Shown here piece by piece: positions 26,047 to 34,539 of a stretch of 64,000 nt of DNA. The DNA lies in NCBI RefSeq assembly GCF_009932725.1, contig NZ_BLJU01000022.1:186001-250000 (forward strand). The letters run 5' to 3'. The first letter of the stretch is position 1. The number at the start of each line of letters is the position of its first letter. The notes beneath the pieces are model-generated. The model did not search any database. It had not been told where the DNA came from and worked only from the letters and a program-made list of their open reading frames with translations. This DNA comes from Pseudomonas yangonensis (GTDB lineage: Bacteria; Pseudomonadota; Gammaproteobacteria; Pseudomonadales; Pseudomonadaceae). The translations under genes and the position numbers were made by a program.

Positions 26047-27425
26047 ATATGAAGCACCTTTCGCTGACCGCACGCATGAGCCTGATGTTCATGTCCGCGG
26101 TAATTGCAGTCCTGACGGTAGCAGGGCTGAGTTTCAATATGCTCAGCCAGCACCACTTCAAGATGCTGGATCGGCAGGCCCTGGTGGAGAAACTCGAATC
26201 CGCCAAACATATCCTCAACAATGCTCGCGGTGAAGCGAGCCTTTCGGAAGAATTACCGCAGTTGCGAGCTTTGCTGGGAGCCCATCAGGATCTGGCCGCC
26301 ACTATCCTGGCCAGTGACGGTTCTGTACTGTTTTCCGACCCCAGAGCAGTCGAAGTACCTGAGCGTTTCAGACGTGCAAATGAGCAGAGCATGTGGGAGT
26401 GGCAGAACGGCCAACACATGTACCGTGGCATGACGGAGCAAATCTCGGTAGCCGATCAGGCTGAGCCGCTCACTGCGTTGCTGATTCTTGACGTCACCAA
26501 TCACACACACTTTTTCGACACGCTGCAACGATGGTTTTGGATTGGATTGGTCATCAGCGCCCTGTTCAGTGCCGCACTCGGCTGGGTGGTTGCTCGCAGC
26601 GGCCTTAGGCCTCTGCGGCAAGTCACTCATGTGGCCTCCGGGATGTCCGCTCGCTCGTTACAGGAGCGAATCCCTCTCGAACCAGTGCCGCGGGAACTTC
26701 AGCAACTGGTTCTCTCCTTCAATGCGATGTTGGCTCGGCTAGAGGATGCCTTCGTTAGGCTCTCCAATTTTTCGGCCGACATTGCCCACGAGCTACGAAC
26801 TCCAGTCAGCAATCTGATGACCCACACCGAGGTCGTGCTGAGTAAAAAACGCGATATCAATGCCTATGAGGAGAATCTGTACTCCAACCTGGAGGACTTG
26901 AAGCGCATGTCTCGGATGATTGATGACATGCTGTTCTTGGCCAAGGCTGATAATGGCCTGATCATCCCCGAGCAGGCCAGGATCGAACTGGCTGACGTAG
27001 TCTTCAAGCTGTTTGACTACTACCACCTTCTGGCCGAAGAGCGCGGCATTGAGCTATCGCTCACAGGCAAAGGCCAAGTGCTGGGAGATCGGCTGATGCT
27101 TGATCGCGCGCTATCCAACTTGCTGTCCAATGCGCTGCGCTACACGCCGGCGGGACAGACAATTTCGGTTCTGATCCGCGAGACAGAGGACTCCACTACC
27201 TTCAGTATCGAGAACCCAGGGGACACAATCAGCTCAGAGCATCTAGAGAAGCTCTTCGACCGTTTTTACCGGGTTGACCCCGCTCGGCGGGAGGGCAGCC
27301 CGAGCAACGCCGGGCTCGGGCTTGCAATCACCCGATCCATCATTGAGGCTCACAAAGGCCGCATCTGGTGCACCTCAGCGGCTAGCCTCACGGGCTTTCA
27401 CATCGAATTGCCCCATCCCAGATAA
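26043..27425 (+). CDS. copS: CopS copper sensor histidine kinase
   Basis: 460 aa, of the CusS/CopS/IrlS heavy-metal sensor subfamily. Two membrane segments (about residues 10-32 and 165-187) enclose a periplasmic sensor domain with His/Met positions such as [19 protein letters not shown] domain follows, then the phospho-acceptor H249 in [17 protein letters not shown], and the ATPase part with N, G1 and G2 boxes ([25 protein letters not shown]). It phosphorylates CopR in response to periplasmic copper. Its start overlaps the copR stop. It is the last gene of the copper block. Confidence 0.92.
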   Translation: MNMKHLSLTARMSLMFMSAVIAVLTVAGLSFNMLSQHHFKMLDRQALVEKLESAKHILNNARGEASLSEELPQLRALLGAHQDLAATILASDGSVLFSDPRAVEVPERFRRANEQSMWEWQNGQHMYRGMTEQISVADQAEPLTALLILDVTNHTHFFDTLQRWFWIGLVISALFSAALGWVVARSGLRPLRQVTHVASGMSARSLQERIPLEPVPRELQQLVLSFNAMLARLEDAFVRLSNFSADIAHELRTPVSNLMTHTEVVLSKKRDINAYEENLYSNLEDLKRMSRMIDDMLFLAKADNGLIIPEQARIELADVVFKLFDYYHLLAEERGIELSLTGKGQVLGDRLMLDRALSNLLSNALRYTPAGQTISVLIRETEDSTTFSIENPGDTISSEHLEKLFDRFYRVDPARREGSPSNAGLGLAITRSIIEAHKGRIWCTSAASLTGFHIELPHPR

Positions 27426-27460
27426 TGCCGGTCTGGCGGTAAGTAGGCTACAGCTAACCG

Positions 27461-27910
27461 CTAGCCCAACTTGACAGGGTGGGTGCAGGTGCAACTCGAC
27501 TGAGCGCAGATTGCATTCGCCATCCAGATAGGTAACGAGCGGTGAGCTGACACAAGAGGAAACTGCGGGTAGTCGCAGGCGACCGTCTCGCCGCTTTCCA
27601 GCTCCTCAGCTTCCAGCGTCTCGCCATCGGTAGCGAGCACATATTTAGCCTTGGCACGGGCCGTCGCGGGGCTGGCCTTCAGTGCCGCCAGGGTTTCGGT
27701 GACCTTGCCTGGCTCACACACAGCCAAATGGATATTGCTGGTCTGCAGTACGCCGCCCATATCGGACTTATTGGTTGCACCCGAACGCAGGCGCTTGAGG
27801 GTGGTTTCCTTGTTACCGAAAGCCTGCAGGAAGGCATAAGGGAACTCGACCCGGTCTAACGGCTGGCTGGCCAGGTCGGTGATGGCTTGTTCGATTTCTA
27901 CGGCGTTCAT
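27461..27910 (-). pseudogene. N-terminal remnant of a type IIL (MmeI-like) restriction-modification gene
   Basis: The first 117 or so residues (MNAVEIEQAITDLASQPLDR, FPYAFLQAFGNKETTLKRLR, ASPATARAKAKYVLATDGE, GETVACDYPQFP) match the N-terminus of large single-chain methyltransferase-nuclease proteins of about 900 residues or more. After PQFP the sequence becomes unrelated and stops within 35 codons. All methyltransferase motifs are missing, so the fragment is inactive. The family call is by recognition of the N-terminal block. It marks a deletion or insertion junction just right of copS. Confidence 0.65.
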
Positions 27911-28181
27911 ATAGGGCTGTTCCGATCACTGCTGCCAAGGCGGCACAGGGGGCCTTTAGGCCCACCATCCATGCAAAGTGCATGGATGATAAAGGAACGA
28001 GCATTGGCATGTGAAAATGATCCTGTGCCCCATGGAAGCTATCAAAAACTGCTGAGGACGTGGAACGCTGCAGCCAGGACGCATCGCCAAGCCAGTCGAG
28101 TGGGCTATGCGAAGAAAACTGCTATCCCCCGCCTACACCACTCGCTGGTCTGAGTTAATGGTCGCAAAGGCGAACTAGCCA

Positions 28182-28907
28182 CTACCCTCGACTGGTACCG
28201 AATCCTCGCTGACGATCCCCGTAGGACTTGGTCGCTTTCTTACACAGGTAGCTGGCCCGGTGGAACAGATCCGGTAGCTCATCAACAAGAACCTTGTGTT
28301 CTGACCATGCAACCTTCCGCATACGGGGATGCCGATCTATCCGATACGTTGGATTGTCGGGGATATGTACCAGCCCGTCGACCTCATGCTTCGACAACCG
28401 CAGTGCACTGGCCCATGACTCTTCTATCCGGCTGATCATGTTGACCCTCTCTGAGCGCAGCAGCCCCAGGGTGTAATAGGCATCGCGGTTCAACAGGATC
28501 AGCAGGTGATAATGCTGCCGGCCTGCCTGACCTATTTCTCTCGACCAGACGTACCGTACTTTGCAGCCACGCGAATAGCCACGATCAGCCACTCGTTCCT
28601 GGTGGTACTGGATCTTCTTCGTAAACGATTCGAAGAATCGGCTGATGACCTGGTTCGTATAGGCGTAGTCAGGTAGCAGGACGCCTTGAGGCAAGTGGAG
28701 GTCAACTCTGAAGGCTAAGACCCTCGGATACTCAGCTAATGCCAGGTCTATGGTGCGCTTGAGATCGGACAGGTGCTCACGAATGAAAGGCCCCTTGTCA
28801 CGCATCAAGCGGAAGCCCTCAAAGGTGTCGTCGTAGTGAAGATGCAGATTGGTATTGGCTGGATGACGAAGCGGGTAGCGTTGGATGGTGTCGGTATCGT
28901 TGAGCAT
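28182..28907 (-). CDS. Inovirus Gp2 family protein (YagK/YfjJ-type)
   Basis: 241 aa from the ATG at 28907, preceded by GAGAGG; an in-frame start ten codons upstream is less likely. The protein has the features of the inovirus-type Gp2 / YagK-YfjJ C-terminal family: AFRVDLHLPQG near the start, VWSREIGQAGRQHYHLLILLNRDAYYTLG with the conserved HYH, and LFHRASYLCKKATKSYGDRQRGFGTSRG at the end. These proteins occur in P4-like satellites and integrated elements of gammaproteobacteria, near AlpA genes as here. The pattern of an HxH motif with a later Tyr is reminiscent of HUH replication enzymes, but an active site cannot be claimed from sequence alone. Confidence 0.8.
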   Translation of the reverse strand: MLNDTDTIQRYPLRHPANTNLHLHYDDTFEGFRLMRDKGPFIREHLSDLKRTIDLALAEYPRVLAFRVDLHLPQGVLLPDYAYTNQVISRFFESFTKKIQYHQERVADRGYSRGCKVRYVWSREIGQAGRQHYHLLILLNRDAYYTLGLLRSERVNMISRIEESWASALRLSKHEVDGLVHIPDNPTYRIDRHPRMRKVAWSEHKVLVDELPDLFHRASYLCKKATKSYGDRQRGFGTSRG

Positions 28908-29384
28908 GGTTATGACCTCTCGTTGGTGGAGTTTCATAACCTTTTGTCTACTGTGTACTTTTTAACCGCTACCTTGCTCGCCTGATCCGTTGGTTGGTCT
29001 CTCTGGACACGCTGTAGTGTTGGCCTCTCAGATGGTGGATCAGTGTCCGACTCCCTGTGTAGGTCAGTGAAGGTTGCTACTCGGTTAGGCGTGAACCCTT
29101 CGGGGGGTAATAGCTAGTAAAAGCATAATACCCGCACCGCAATTTCCTTCGCCGAGCTGCTCGGGCAAAGCCACCTCAATCGTCCCGCCATAGCGGCAAT
29201 TTTTGCCGAGTTCGGATTTCGGAAATAAATCAAGCTGAAGAGGCCTGAGCCAGATATCGAAGAGGCTGTCGGGGCGGCGGGAGCGACACCGCCACGACTT
29301 GCCATGCGAGGCCGCACAGCCAGTGACTGAACGACGGCATAAGCGCCATGACCAGCCGAAGCTGATCATGGCGCAGGAGCGGTT
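28908..29384. other. Intergenic stretch of the small-element region with no recognisable gene
   Basis: 477 bp between the Gp2-type gene and alpA. Short open frames here (for example 29085-29369 minus) are rich in Cys and Arg and have no family look or ribosome site. No tRNA, terminator or clean repeat was recognised. It could hold the promoter of the Gp2 gene and sites bound by AlpA. Confidence 0.5.
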
Positions 29385-29615
29385 CTAGCCGGCCATACTC
29401 AGGTGGCCAATCGGGCGCGTAGCAGCACCCTCAGCCTGGTCACGCTCCTCAATCCTGGCCAGGATCCAGTCGTGCACCTCGCTATCGACCCAGCCGACGC
29501 ATCGGTCGCCCAACGATACCGGTTTCGGGAAGGTGCCTTCCGAGATGTACTTGTACAGGGTCGACCTAGACAGGCCAGTAGCAGTGATCACGTCTTGTAA
29601 GCGGAAAATTCGCAT
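29385..29615 (-). CDS. alpA: AlpA-family phage regulatory protein / excisionase
   Basis: 76 aa, the usual length. It is a single MerR-like winged helix-turn-helix of the AlpA/Xis type: MRIFRLQDVITATGLSRSTLYKYISEGTFP, then LGDRCVGWVDSEVHDWILARIEER. AlpA proteins in cryptic prophages activate or assist an integrase in excision. No integrase gene is found in the window, so the protein here either serves one outside or is a leftover. It is followed downstream, in the same direction, by the Gp2-type gene and preceded by the unknown gene at 29685. Confidence 0.9.
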   Translation of the reverse strand: MRIFRLQDVITATGLSRSTLYKYISEGTFPKPVSLGDRCVGWVDSEVHDWILARIEERDQAEGAATRPIGHLSMAG

Positions 29616-29684
29616 CAGCAGGGCTCCTCTGTATGTCCCAGAGGATCTGCGAGGGCCGTATAAAATGACCTGCCTGTTGCTCGC

Positions 29685-30989
29685 CTAGGGGGCCCTGGTC
29701 AAAAGCCTTACGTCATAGCGAAGGGCCGAGTCCAGCGCATCCTCACGGACATACGAGTCAACCCTCCCACCGCGTACGTCCCATACCCAAAGGCATATGT
29801 TGTTATCTCTCGGTGCGGGATGAACAACCAGCGACACAATGCTGAGGCCATCCTTTCTCACCGGAGCTGGAATGAGCCGAACCAGGTGGGGCTTGTATCC
29901 TGGCCAGACTTTCATACGGCGCAACCCCTTGTGGATGCTTTCCGCCCACCGGCAAGCCTCGGCCTGGAAACTTTCCCTCAAGCCTCCCCAACCAGCGTAC
30001 GCAGTCCGATCAGAATTAACGGTCAACGGACCGCCCAGCTCTTCAGCAATCCTTTTGGAAATTTCCGCTTTCGCATCACCCAGGTCGCATTCTGGATCTG
30101 ACCAAATAGCCGTCAGCAGATACGACGTATGGCTTGCCAGCTTGTGATAGAGCAGATCCAGCACATAAGGCTTTTGTCCTTGCTTTGGCTTCAGCGCATT
30201 TAGCGCCTCTGTCGTCGGCATTGCCGCGCCGAGTATGTCGTATCTGCCCGGCCCATGCGTTACGTATACCACTACCCCCCGTTCCCTCTGTCTCAAACGA
30301 AGCTGCGGGTGATCCAGGTTTAGGTAGTAGATGCTCGTTACCTTTGAGCCAACGAAGACCCCATGCGACAACCCCGGCATATAGCTCCTAACGAACCCCA
30401 AGCTCAAAAGACGCTTCAATTGATGCTTGATCGATAAGGTGTCGAGACCAGTCATAGCCCTGAGCCTAGGCCCTCCAAGCCCGGCCACTACACCGCACTC
30501 GTCAGCCTCACTGAGAAGGGCCGCTAATAAAACCCGGGTAGCAGCCCCCAACCGCCCCTTGGCACCAGGAGCTGCAGGCCGACCGTCTTTGCGTGTCGCA
30601 GTACGGGGTGGCTTTTCCTCATGCCCTGTCGATGCCGTCGTTTCACCGTCCCTAACTGCGTGAATCTCCGGTTCAAGAAAAAGACGAAGCATCAGCTCGC
30701 GATGAGTGAATTCTGGGTCTGCCTTGACGAGCACTCTAAGCAAGTTTTCTGAGGCTACGTAGCTGACATCAGGACGCCCAACCCTGCCGTCCTGCTTGCA
30801 CTTCTTCAGAAGCCCAGCCCTGACCAGCTCTTGCGAAGCATCCCAGACAAACCTTTCCGTCAGACAGAGTTGCTTCGCTACAGGCTTGATCTTGTAAGGC
30901 ACGTCCAGACTGACGTCATTCCGACAAACAAAAGCCTGCAAAAAAAACCGTGCCTCTGCATCTGCTTCTATATCTGATAGAGCTATCAT
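29685..30989 (-). CDS. Unrecognised 434-aa protein with winged-helix-like segments
   Basis: I do not recognise the family. The N-terminal 60 residues look like a winged helix (KIKPVAKQLCLTERFVWDAS, then QELVRAGLLKKCKQDGRVGRPDVSY), and a second such segment is seen near residues 170-215 (LSEADECGVVAGLGGPRLRAMTGLDTLSIKHQLKRLLSLGFVRSY broken in shorter motifs). A Lys/Arg/Pro-rich linker joins them. No signal peptide or membrane segment. The last third is mixed alpha/beta. The start is next to an array of nine 12-bp repeats shared with the divergent gene at 31224. It may be a DNA-binding control or replication protein of a small integrated element; that is inference. Confidence 0.6.
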   Translation of the reverse strand: MIALSDIEADAEARFFLQAFVCRNDVSLDVPYKIKPVAKQLCLTERFVWDASQELVRAGLLKKCKQDGRVGRPDVSYVASENLLRVLVKADPEFTHRELMLRLFLEPEIHAVRDGETTASTGHEEKPPRTATRKDGRPAAPGAKGRLGAATRVLLAALLSEADECGVVAGLGGPRLRAMTGLDTLSIKHQLKRLLSLGFVRSYMPGLSHGVFVGSKVTSIYYLNLDHPQLRLRQRERGVVVYVTHGPGRYDILGAAMPTTEALNALKPKQGQKPYVLDLLYHKLASHTSYLLTAIWSDPECDLGDAKAEISKRIAEELGGPLTVNSDRTAYAGWGGLRESFQAEACRWAESIHKGLRRMKVWPGYKPHLVRLIPAPVRKDGLSIVSLVVHPAPRDNNICLWVWDVRGGRVDSYVREDALDSALRYDVRLLTRAP

Positions 30990-31060
30990 GGCCGTAAAAA
31001 TCTTAATCCAAAAATAGAAATTGAGATTTTATACCCTATTTTATCAGAACAGTTAATTCA

Positions 31061-31168
31061 GTTAACAAGACCGTTAACGATGCATTTAACATGCTAATTA
31101 ACAAATCAGTTAACACCTCATAATTCACATCAGCTAACACATCAGTTATCTTTTCTGTTAACAGGCTT
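31061..31168. repeat. Array of nine 12-bp-periodic repeats (iteron-like)
   Basis: GTTAAC or a one- to three-base variant recurs exactly every 12 bp at 31061, 31073, 31085, 31097, 31109, 31121, 31133, 31145 and 31157; the second half of each unit tends to NNNTCA. Perfect GTTAAC is seen at 31061, 31073, 31109 and 31157. A degenerate, off-phase copy lies at 31052. The array sits in AT-rich DNA between two divergent unknown genes, 72 bp from the left gene and 56 bp from the right one. It looks like binding sites for a repeat-reading protein, either an origin or an operator. Confidence 0.8.
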
Positions 31169-31223
31169 GGCATAGCGAGCGCCCACGGCATGGTGGTGGA
31201 GCTCAGTAAGAGGAGAGAGGTGG

Positions 31224-31898
31224 ATGGCGAGGACTGAAGGCAAGCCGAGCTGGCTCAATGAGGATGATCATGAAGAGTGGCAGTGGGCCGCGAACTATCT
31301 GTCCAAACACTGCCCTGATCGACTCAAGGACAAGCTCAGCCTGATGGCCGCGACGATTTTCAGCTCGCTTGTCAGATCGATCCATGCCCTAGAAAAAGAG
31401 GCCGAAGGCGTAAAGCTCATTCAGCGACTGAGAAATGCCATCCGGCAACGGCGCTATCGAGCGACAGAGGGTGGCCGGCAGACGTGCTCCTTCACCCTCC
31501 CCAAAGCAACCAAGGCAAAGCTCAAGACCTTGGCAAAAAGACACAAAATTACTGAAACAGGCGTGATTGAAAGCCTGATCGAGGTAGCCTCTAAACAGGT
31601 TTCCATTAACAAAGAGGAAGCCAGGCACGAATCTCAGGCAATGAAAGCCATACGCAACGCACGCAAGCTTGAACAAGAGTTAGCCAAGATCCGCATTGAT
31701 GAAACCTGGAAGCAGCTGCGCCATTGCATAAAACAGCTTGCGCAGTGGGAGGCCTACCTAAAGGAAACACTCCCTGCGCTATCCCCCGAGGAAGAAGCCG
31801 CTGCAACGCCTCTTGCAGAGGAACACCTGCGTGTAATCCAAGAGGCCATCGACGCCGCCGTATTCAAGCATAGAGAGATGAGCCCAAGAGCCATCTGA
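31224..31898 (+). CDS. Unrecognised 224-aa helical protein next to the repeat array
   Basis: Strong Shine-Dalgarno (AAGAGGAGAGAGG) before the ATG. The protein is charged, without signal or membrane segment, and mostly helical. Residues about 85-115 (CSFTLPKATKAKLKTLAKRHKITETGVIESLIEVA) resemble a ribbon-helix-helix DNA-binding fold in shorter pieces (strand, then two helices). A long coiled-coil-like region follows (NKEEARHESQAMKAIRNARK and on). It is divergent from the gene at 29685 and may bind the array between them. I cannot name a family; the RHH call is by pattern only. Confidence 0.6.
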   Translation: MARTEGKPSWLNEDDHEEWQWAANYLSKHCPDRLKDKLSLMAATIFSSLVRSIHALEKEAEGVKLIQRLRNAIRQRRYRATEGGRQTCSFTLPKATKAKLKTLAKRHKITETGVIESLIEVASKQVSINKEEARHESQAMKAIRNARKLEQELAKIRIDETWKQLRHCIKQLAQWEAYLKETLPALSPEEEAAATPLAEEHLRVIQEAIDAAVFKHREMSPRAI

Positions 31899-31918
31899 AA
31901 TCATCGCCCCAGGGCAGC

Positions 31919-31953
31919 GACCCACCAGAGTGTGGGTCAAAGTGTGGGTCAAA
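31919..31953. repeat. Tandem 12-bp direct repeat with partial inverted copy at the island edge
   Basis: GTGTGGGTCAAA occurs twice in tandem (31930-31941, 31942-31953). Just before it GACCCAC (31919-31925) forms an inverted repeat with GTGGGTC. Short direct repeats of this sort are often integrase arm sites near an attachment site. No integrase gene is present. Confidence 0.5.
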
Positions 31954-32006
31954 GTAATTTATAAATATAAAATCTTATAAAATCAATGAGATACAACAAT
32001 AATACA

Positions 32007-32028
32007 CCGGCCACAAGCCGGCTTTTTT
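32007..32028 (+). terminator. Rho-independent terminator
   Basis: CCGGC-N5-GCCGG followed by C and six T forms a standard terminator on the plus strand. It lies 109 bp after the gene at 31224 and could end its transcript. Confidence 0.7.
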
Positions 32029-32035
32029 ATTGCCT

Positions 32036-32079
32036 TTCGCCAGGTAACGGGTACACATTCGTACACCTCGCCTGGCGAA
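32036..32079. repeat. 9-bp inverted repeat with 26-bp centre at the island/backbone junction
   Basis: TTCGCCAGG (32036-32044) and CCTGGCGAA (32071-32079) are perfect inverted copies around a centre that itself has the smaller dyad GTACAC-N4-GTAC. Just after it the sequence turns into broken fragments of chromosomal-type genes. It may be a junction or recombination site; not proven. Confidence 0.4.
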
Positions 32080-32158
32080 GATCGAAGCCGAAGCCAACGG
32101 CATCCGCAACGACTCGATTCTAGGCCTGTACTACCCGAGCAAGGCGCAGGAGCTATGA
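32072..32158 (+). pseudogene. C-terminal gene fragment of 28 codons
   Basis: An open frame reads LAKIEAEANGIRNDSILGLY plus YPSKAQEL and stop, with GC-rich Pseudomonas-type codons. It starts without a start codon directly at the inverted repeat, so it looks like the 3' end of a gene cut by a rearrangement. I do not recognise the protein. Confidence 0.4.
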
Positions 32159-32167
32159 GCGAACCAT

Positions 32168-32526
32168 ATGCTCGAGACCCGGCGCCTGTTATTGCGCGTC
32201 GCCGACGGTGAATCCAGTCTGCCGGATAGCTACCGCGATCAGTTCGCAAATATGGGCGCTCGATGATCATGCCCGGCACCGCCGCTGGCGGGGCACGCCT
32301 GCAGGCCGAGAAGATACGCCGCGCAGTGGAAGCGCTGGGCATCCCCCACGACCTGCCCAAACCAGGCTCACCCATCAGCGTGAGCATCGGCATCGCCACC
32401 ATCCGGCCCTCGGTGGAGCATGATCCGCTGAGCCTGGTGATCAAGGCCGATGAAGGCCTGTACCTGGCAAAGCACGGCGGACGCAACCAGGTGGTGCAGG
32501 GTGGCGGGCCCAGAACGGCTGGCTAG
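32168..32526 (+). pseudogene. Remnant of a GGDEF diguanylate cyclase
   Basis: From about 32263 the frame encodes the C-terminal part of a GGDEF domain: MPGTAAGGARLQAEKIRRAV, then SVSIGIATIRPSV and VIKADEGLYLAKHGGRNQVV. The catalytic GGDEF half is missing. A short upstream piece in another frame (METRRLLL-type, starting 32168 as MLETRRLLLRVADGES) may be part of the same gene, joined by an internal deletion with frameshift. It ends next to the convergent transporter gene. The remnant is inactive as a cyclase. Confidence 0.65.
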
Positions 32527-33395
32527 CGACGGTTCTGCCAAGCGGCCGCCAGGCCGCTAAGGCAGATCACGAGAATGCCGGCCAGTGTCGTCAGATCAGG
32601 CGTGTGGCCGAATATCAGCAGGCCAAGCAAGCCGGCAAAGACGATCTGCACGTACCCGAATGGCGCAAGAAGCGCTGGCGCGGCGTGACGAAAAGCATGA
32701 GTCAGCAGCAGATGCGCGCCCATCCCCAGGCCGCCGAGTGCCAGCATCATCAGTCCATGTTGAAAACTGGGTACGTACCAGAAGAATGGAACCAGCGCAC
32801 TCATTACCAGCGTGTTCACCAAGCCAGCCAGGAAATTGCTCGTGGTTGCGCTGTCCACAGTGCTCAAGCGGCGGGTCAGTAGCTGGTAGAGGCTAAAACA
32901 CAGCGCAGCGCTAAGCGGTAGCAGTACGGCCGGGGTGAATAAATCCCCGCCGGGATGCACGATGATCAGTACCCCCATGAAACCAACGCTCACCGCAACC
33001 CACTGGCCGATACTGACTCGCTCCCCCAGCAGCGGCCCGGAAAGGGCAGTGACCAGCAAAGGCGCCAGGAATATCACCGACGTAGCCTCCGCCAGCGGCA
33101 TGAACATGAGCCCCGTCGTGAACAGCAGGCTGACACCCAGCAGGCAAAGCGCCCTGAGTACCTGAAGCAAAGGCCGTCTGGTGCGCAGGACACGCAGCCC
33201 GGATTGCGGCAGAAAAATGCCTGCCATCAGCAGCGTATGCACGAGATAACGCGCCCAGACGATCAGAATGATCGGATAGAAGCCCGACAGGTACTTGGAC
33301 ATGGCGTCGTGGCTGGCGAACATGAATGTCGCGACCAGCATTAGGCCAATGCCTTTGAATGGGCGATTTGCGCCTGACAACGGGAGGAAGCTCAT
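32523..33395 (-). CDS. EamA/DMT-family inner membrane transporter
   Basis: 290 aa with ten hydrophobic segments in two EamA repeats of five, the standard architecture of drug/metabolite exporters. The first repeat begins KGIGLMLVATFMFASHDAMSKYL and contains the conserved EATSVIFLAPLLVTALS end; the second repeat begins PAVLLPLSAALCFSLYQLL. Such proteins export amino acids, nucleotides or other small molecules, or bring in S-adenosylmethionine; the substrate cannot be deduced. It is convergent with the cyclase remnant (stops overlap) and divergent from the TSUP gene. First intact backbone gene after the island. Confidence 0.88.
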   Translation of the reverse strand: MSFLPLSGANRPFKGIGLMLVATFMFASHDAMSKYLSGFYPIILIVWARYLVHTLLMAGIFLPQSGLRVLRTRRPLLQVLRALCLLGVSLLFTTGLMFMPLAEATSVIFLAPLLVTALSGPLLGERVSIGQWVAVSVGFMGVLIIVHPGGDLFTPAVLLPLSAALCFSLYQLLTRRLSTVDSATTSNFLAGLVNTLVMSALVPFFWYVPSFQHGLMMLALGGLGMGAHLLLTHAFRHAAPALLAPFGYVQIVFAGLLGLLIFGHTPDLTTLAGILVICLSGLAAAWQNRR

Positions 33396-33575
33396 CGGGT
33401 TCTCGATGCGCCATTGCAGCGCACATGGTTAGCAAGGCAACTAACTATATGCCTCCCCGAGACGCCCTGCCAGCCTCAAACTCCACCTGCAGAAGGAACG
33501 CCATCTCACCTTGGTCGCACTTGGCTGACCTGCCGGTCAGCCCTATGCTGCATCCTTTTCGTGCGAGCCTGCTCA

Positions 33576-34352
33576 ATGACTTCGTTCGATGTGCTGCTGT
33601 TGGCCATCGCCGGTTTCGCCGCCGGCGGCATGAATGCCCTGGCTGGCGGCGGCACCTTCTTTTCCTTCCCCGCCCTGCTCGCTGCTGGGCTGCCGCCGGT
33701 AACAGCCAACGCTACCAACGCCGTGGCGTTGTGGCCGGCCAGCCTGGCGGGTGCCTGGGCTGCGCGCGCCTCGTTGCGGCCGCTGGGGCGTTACCTGATT
33801 CCGTTGCTGCTGGCCGGTCTGGCCGGTGGCCTGCTCGGCGGCCTGTTACTGCTGGCAGGCGGTGACGATGTGTTCCGCGTGTTGATCCCCTGGCTGTTGC
33901 TGGCCGCCACGGCGCTGTTCGCCGCCAGCCCCTGGCTGGGACGCTGGCTGGCCGAGCGGCGCAAGAACAGGGAAGCCGAACACCCGCCGCACACGCCGCT
34001 GTCGCTGGGCGCGCATATCGGCGTGTCGATCTATGGCGGCTTCTTCGGCGCGGGCATGGGCATTCTGCAGCTGGCCGCCTTTTCCATCGAAGGCCACCCG
34101 CTGGCTCGCGCCAACGCTCTGAAGAACCTGATCTCGGCGGTGATCTACAGCATCGCCACGCTGACCTTCGTCATCGCCGGGCGAGTCAGCTGGTACGAAC
34201 TGGCCATCCTGCTCACCGGCGCCACCATCGGCGGTTATGCCGGCGGCGCACTGGGCGAGAAACTCCCGCCGGCGCTGCTGCGCGCATTCGTCATTCTGGT
34301 GGGTAGCGGTATGACGCTGTACTACTTCTGGAGCACCTACTTCTCTGCGTAA
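33576..34352 (+). CDS. TSUP (TauE/SafE) family membrane transporter
   Basis: 258 aa from the ATG at 33576 (MTSFDVLLLAIAGFAAGGMNALAGGGT); the longer open frame upstream has a non-hydrophobic, Cys/Pro-rich N-terminus and is not convincing. Eight or so hydrophobic segments form the two TSUP repeats: FAAGGMNALAGGGTFFSFPAL in shorter motifs, and GVSIYGGFFGAGMGILQLAAF in the second half. TSUP proteins move sulfite, sulfoacetate, taurine or other organosulfur anions across the inner membrane. A REP sequence follows the stop. Confidence 0.88.
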   Translation: MTSFDVLLLAIAGFAAGGMNALAGGGTFFSFPALLAAGLPPVTANATNAVALWPASLAGAWAARASLRPLGRYLIPLLLAGLAGGLLGGLLLLAGGDDVFRVLIPWLLLAATALFAASPWLGRWLAERRKNREAEHPPHTPLSLGAHIGVSIYGGFFGAGMGILQLAAFSIEGHPLARANALKNLISAVIYSIATLTFVIAGRVSWYELAILLTGATIGGYAGGALGEKLPPALLRAFVILVGSGMTLYYFWSTYFSA

Positions 34353-34365
34353 TAAAGCGACGCCT

Positions 34366-34390
34366 CTGTTGGAGCGGCTTCAGCCGTGAT
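34366..34390. repeat. Pseudomonas REP element
   Basis: The core GTTGGAGCGGCTTCAGCCGT is the short palindromic REP unit found also at 35701 and 60256 in this window. It lies in the spacer after the TSUP gene. Confidence 0.75.
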
Positions 34391-34539
34391 TGCCGGCGGC
34401 TGCCTGGACAGCATCGCGGATAAAACGGAATGCCGCCCAGCCGCACCTACCAGCGCCTATCGATCAGCCCCCTGATTTGCCCGTGTGGCGCGGCTCTGCT
34501 AGTGTCGCGCCCGTTCCAGAATCAGCGAGAACCCGCACC

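Noticed and set aside
29085-29369. 94-codon open frame on the minus strand in the gap before alpA
   Set aside because: Composition is Arg/Cys-rich, there is no ribosome site and no family resemblance; it looks like a chance frame.
31900-32160. tRNA gene as integration target of the island
   Set aside because: No cloverleaf or TTCRANY loop could be found in this stretch; no tRNA was recognised anywhere in the window.
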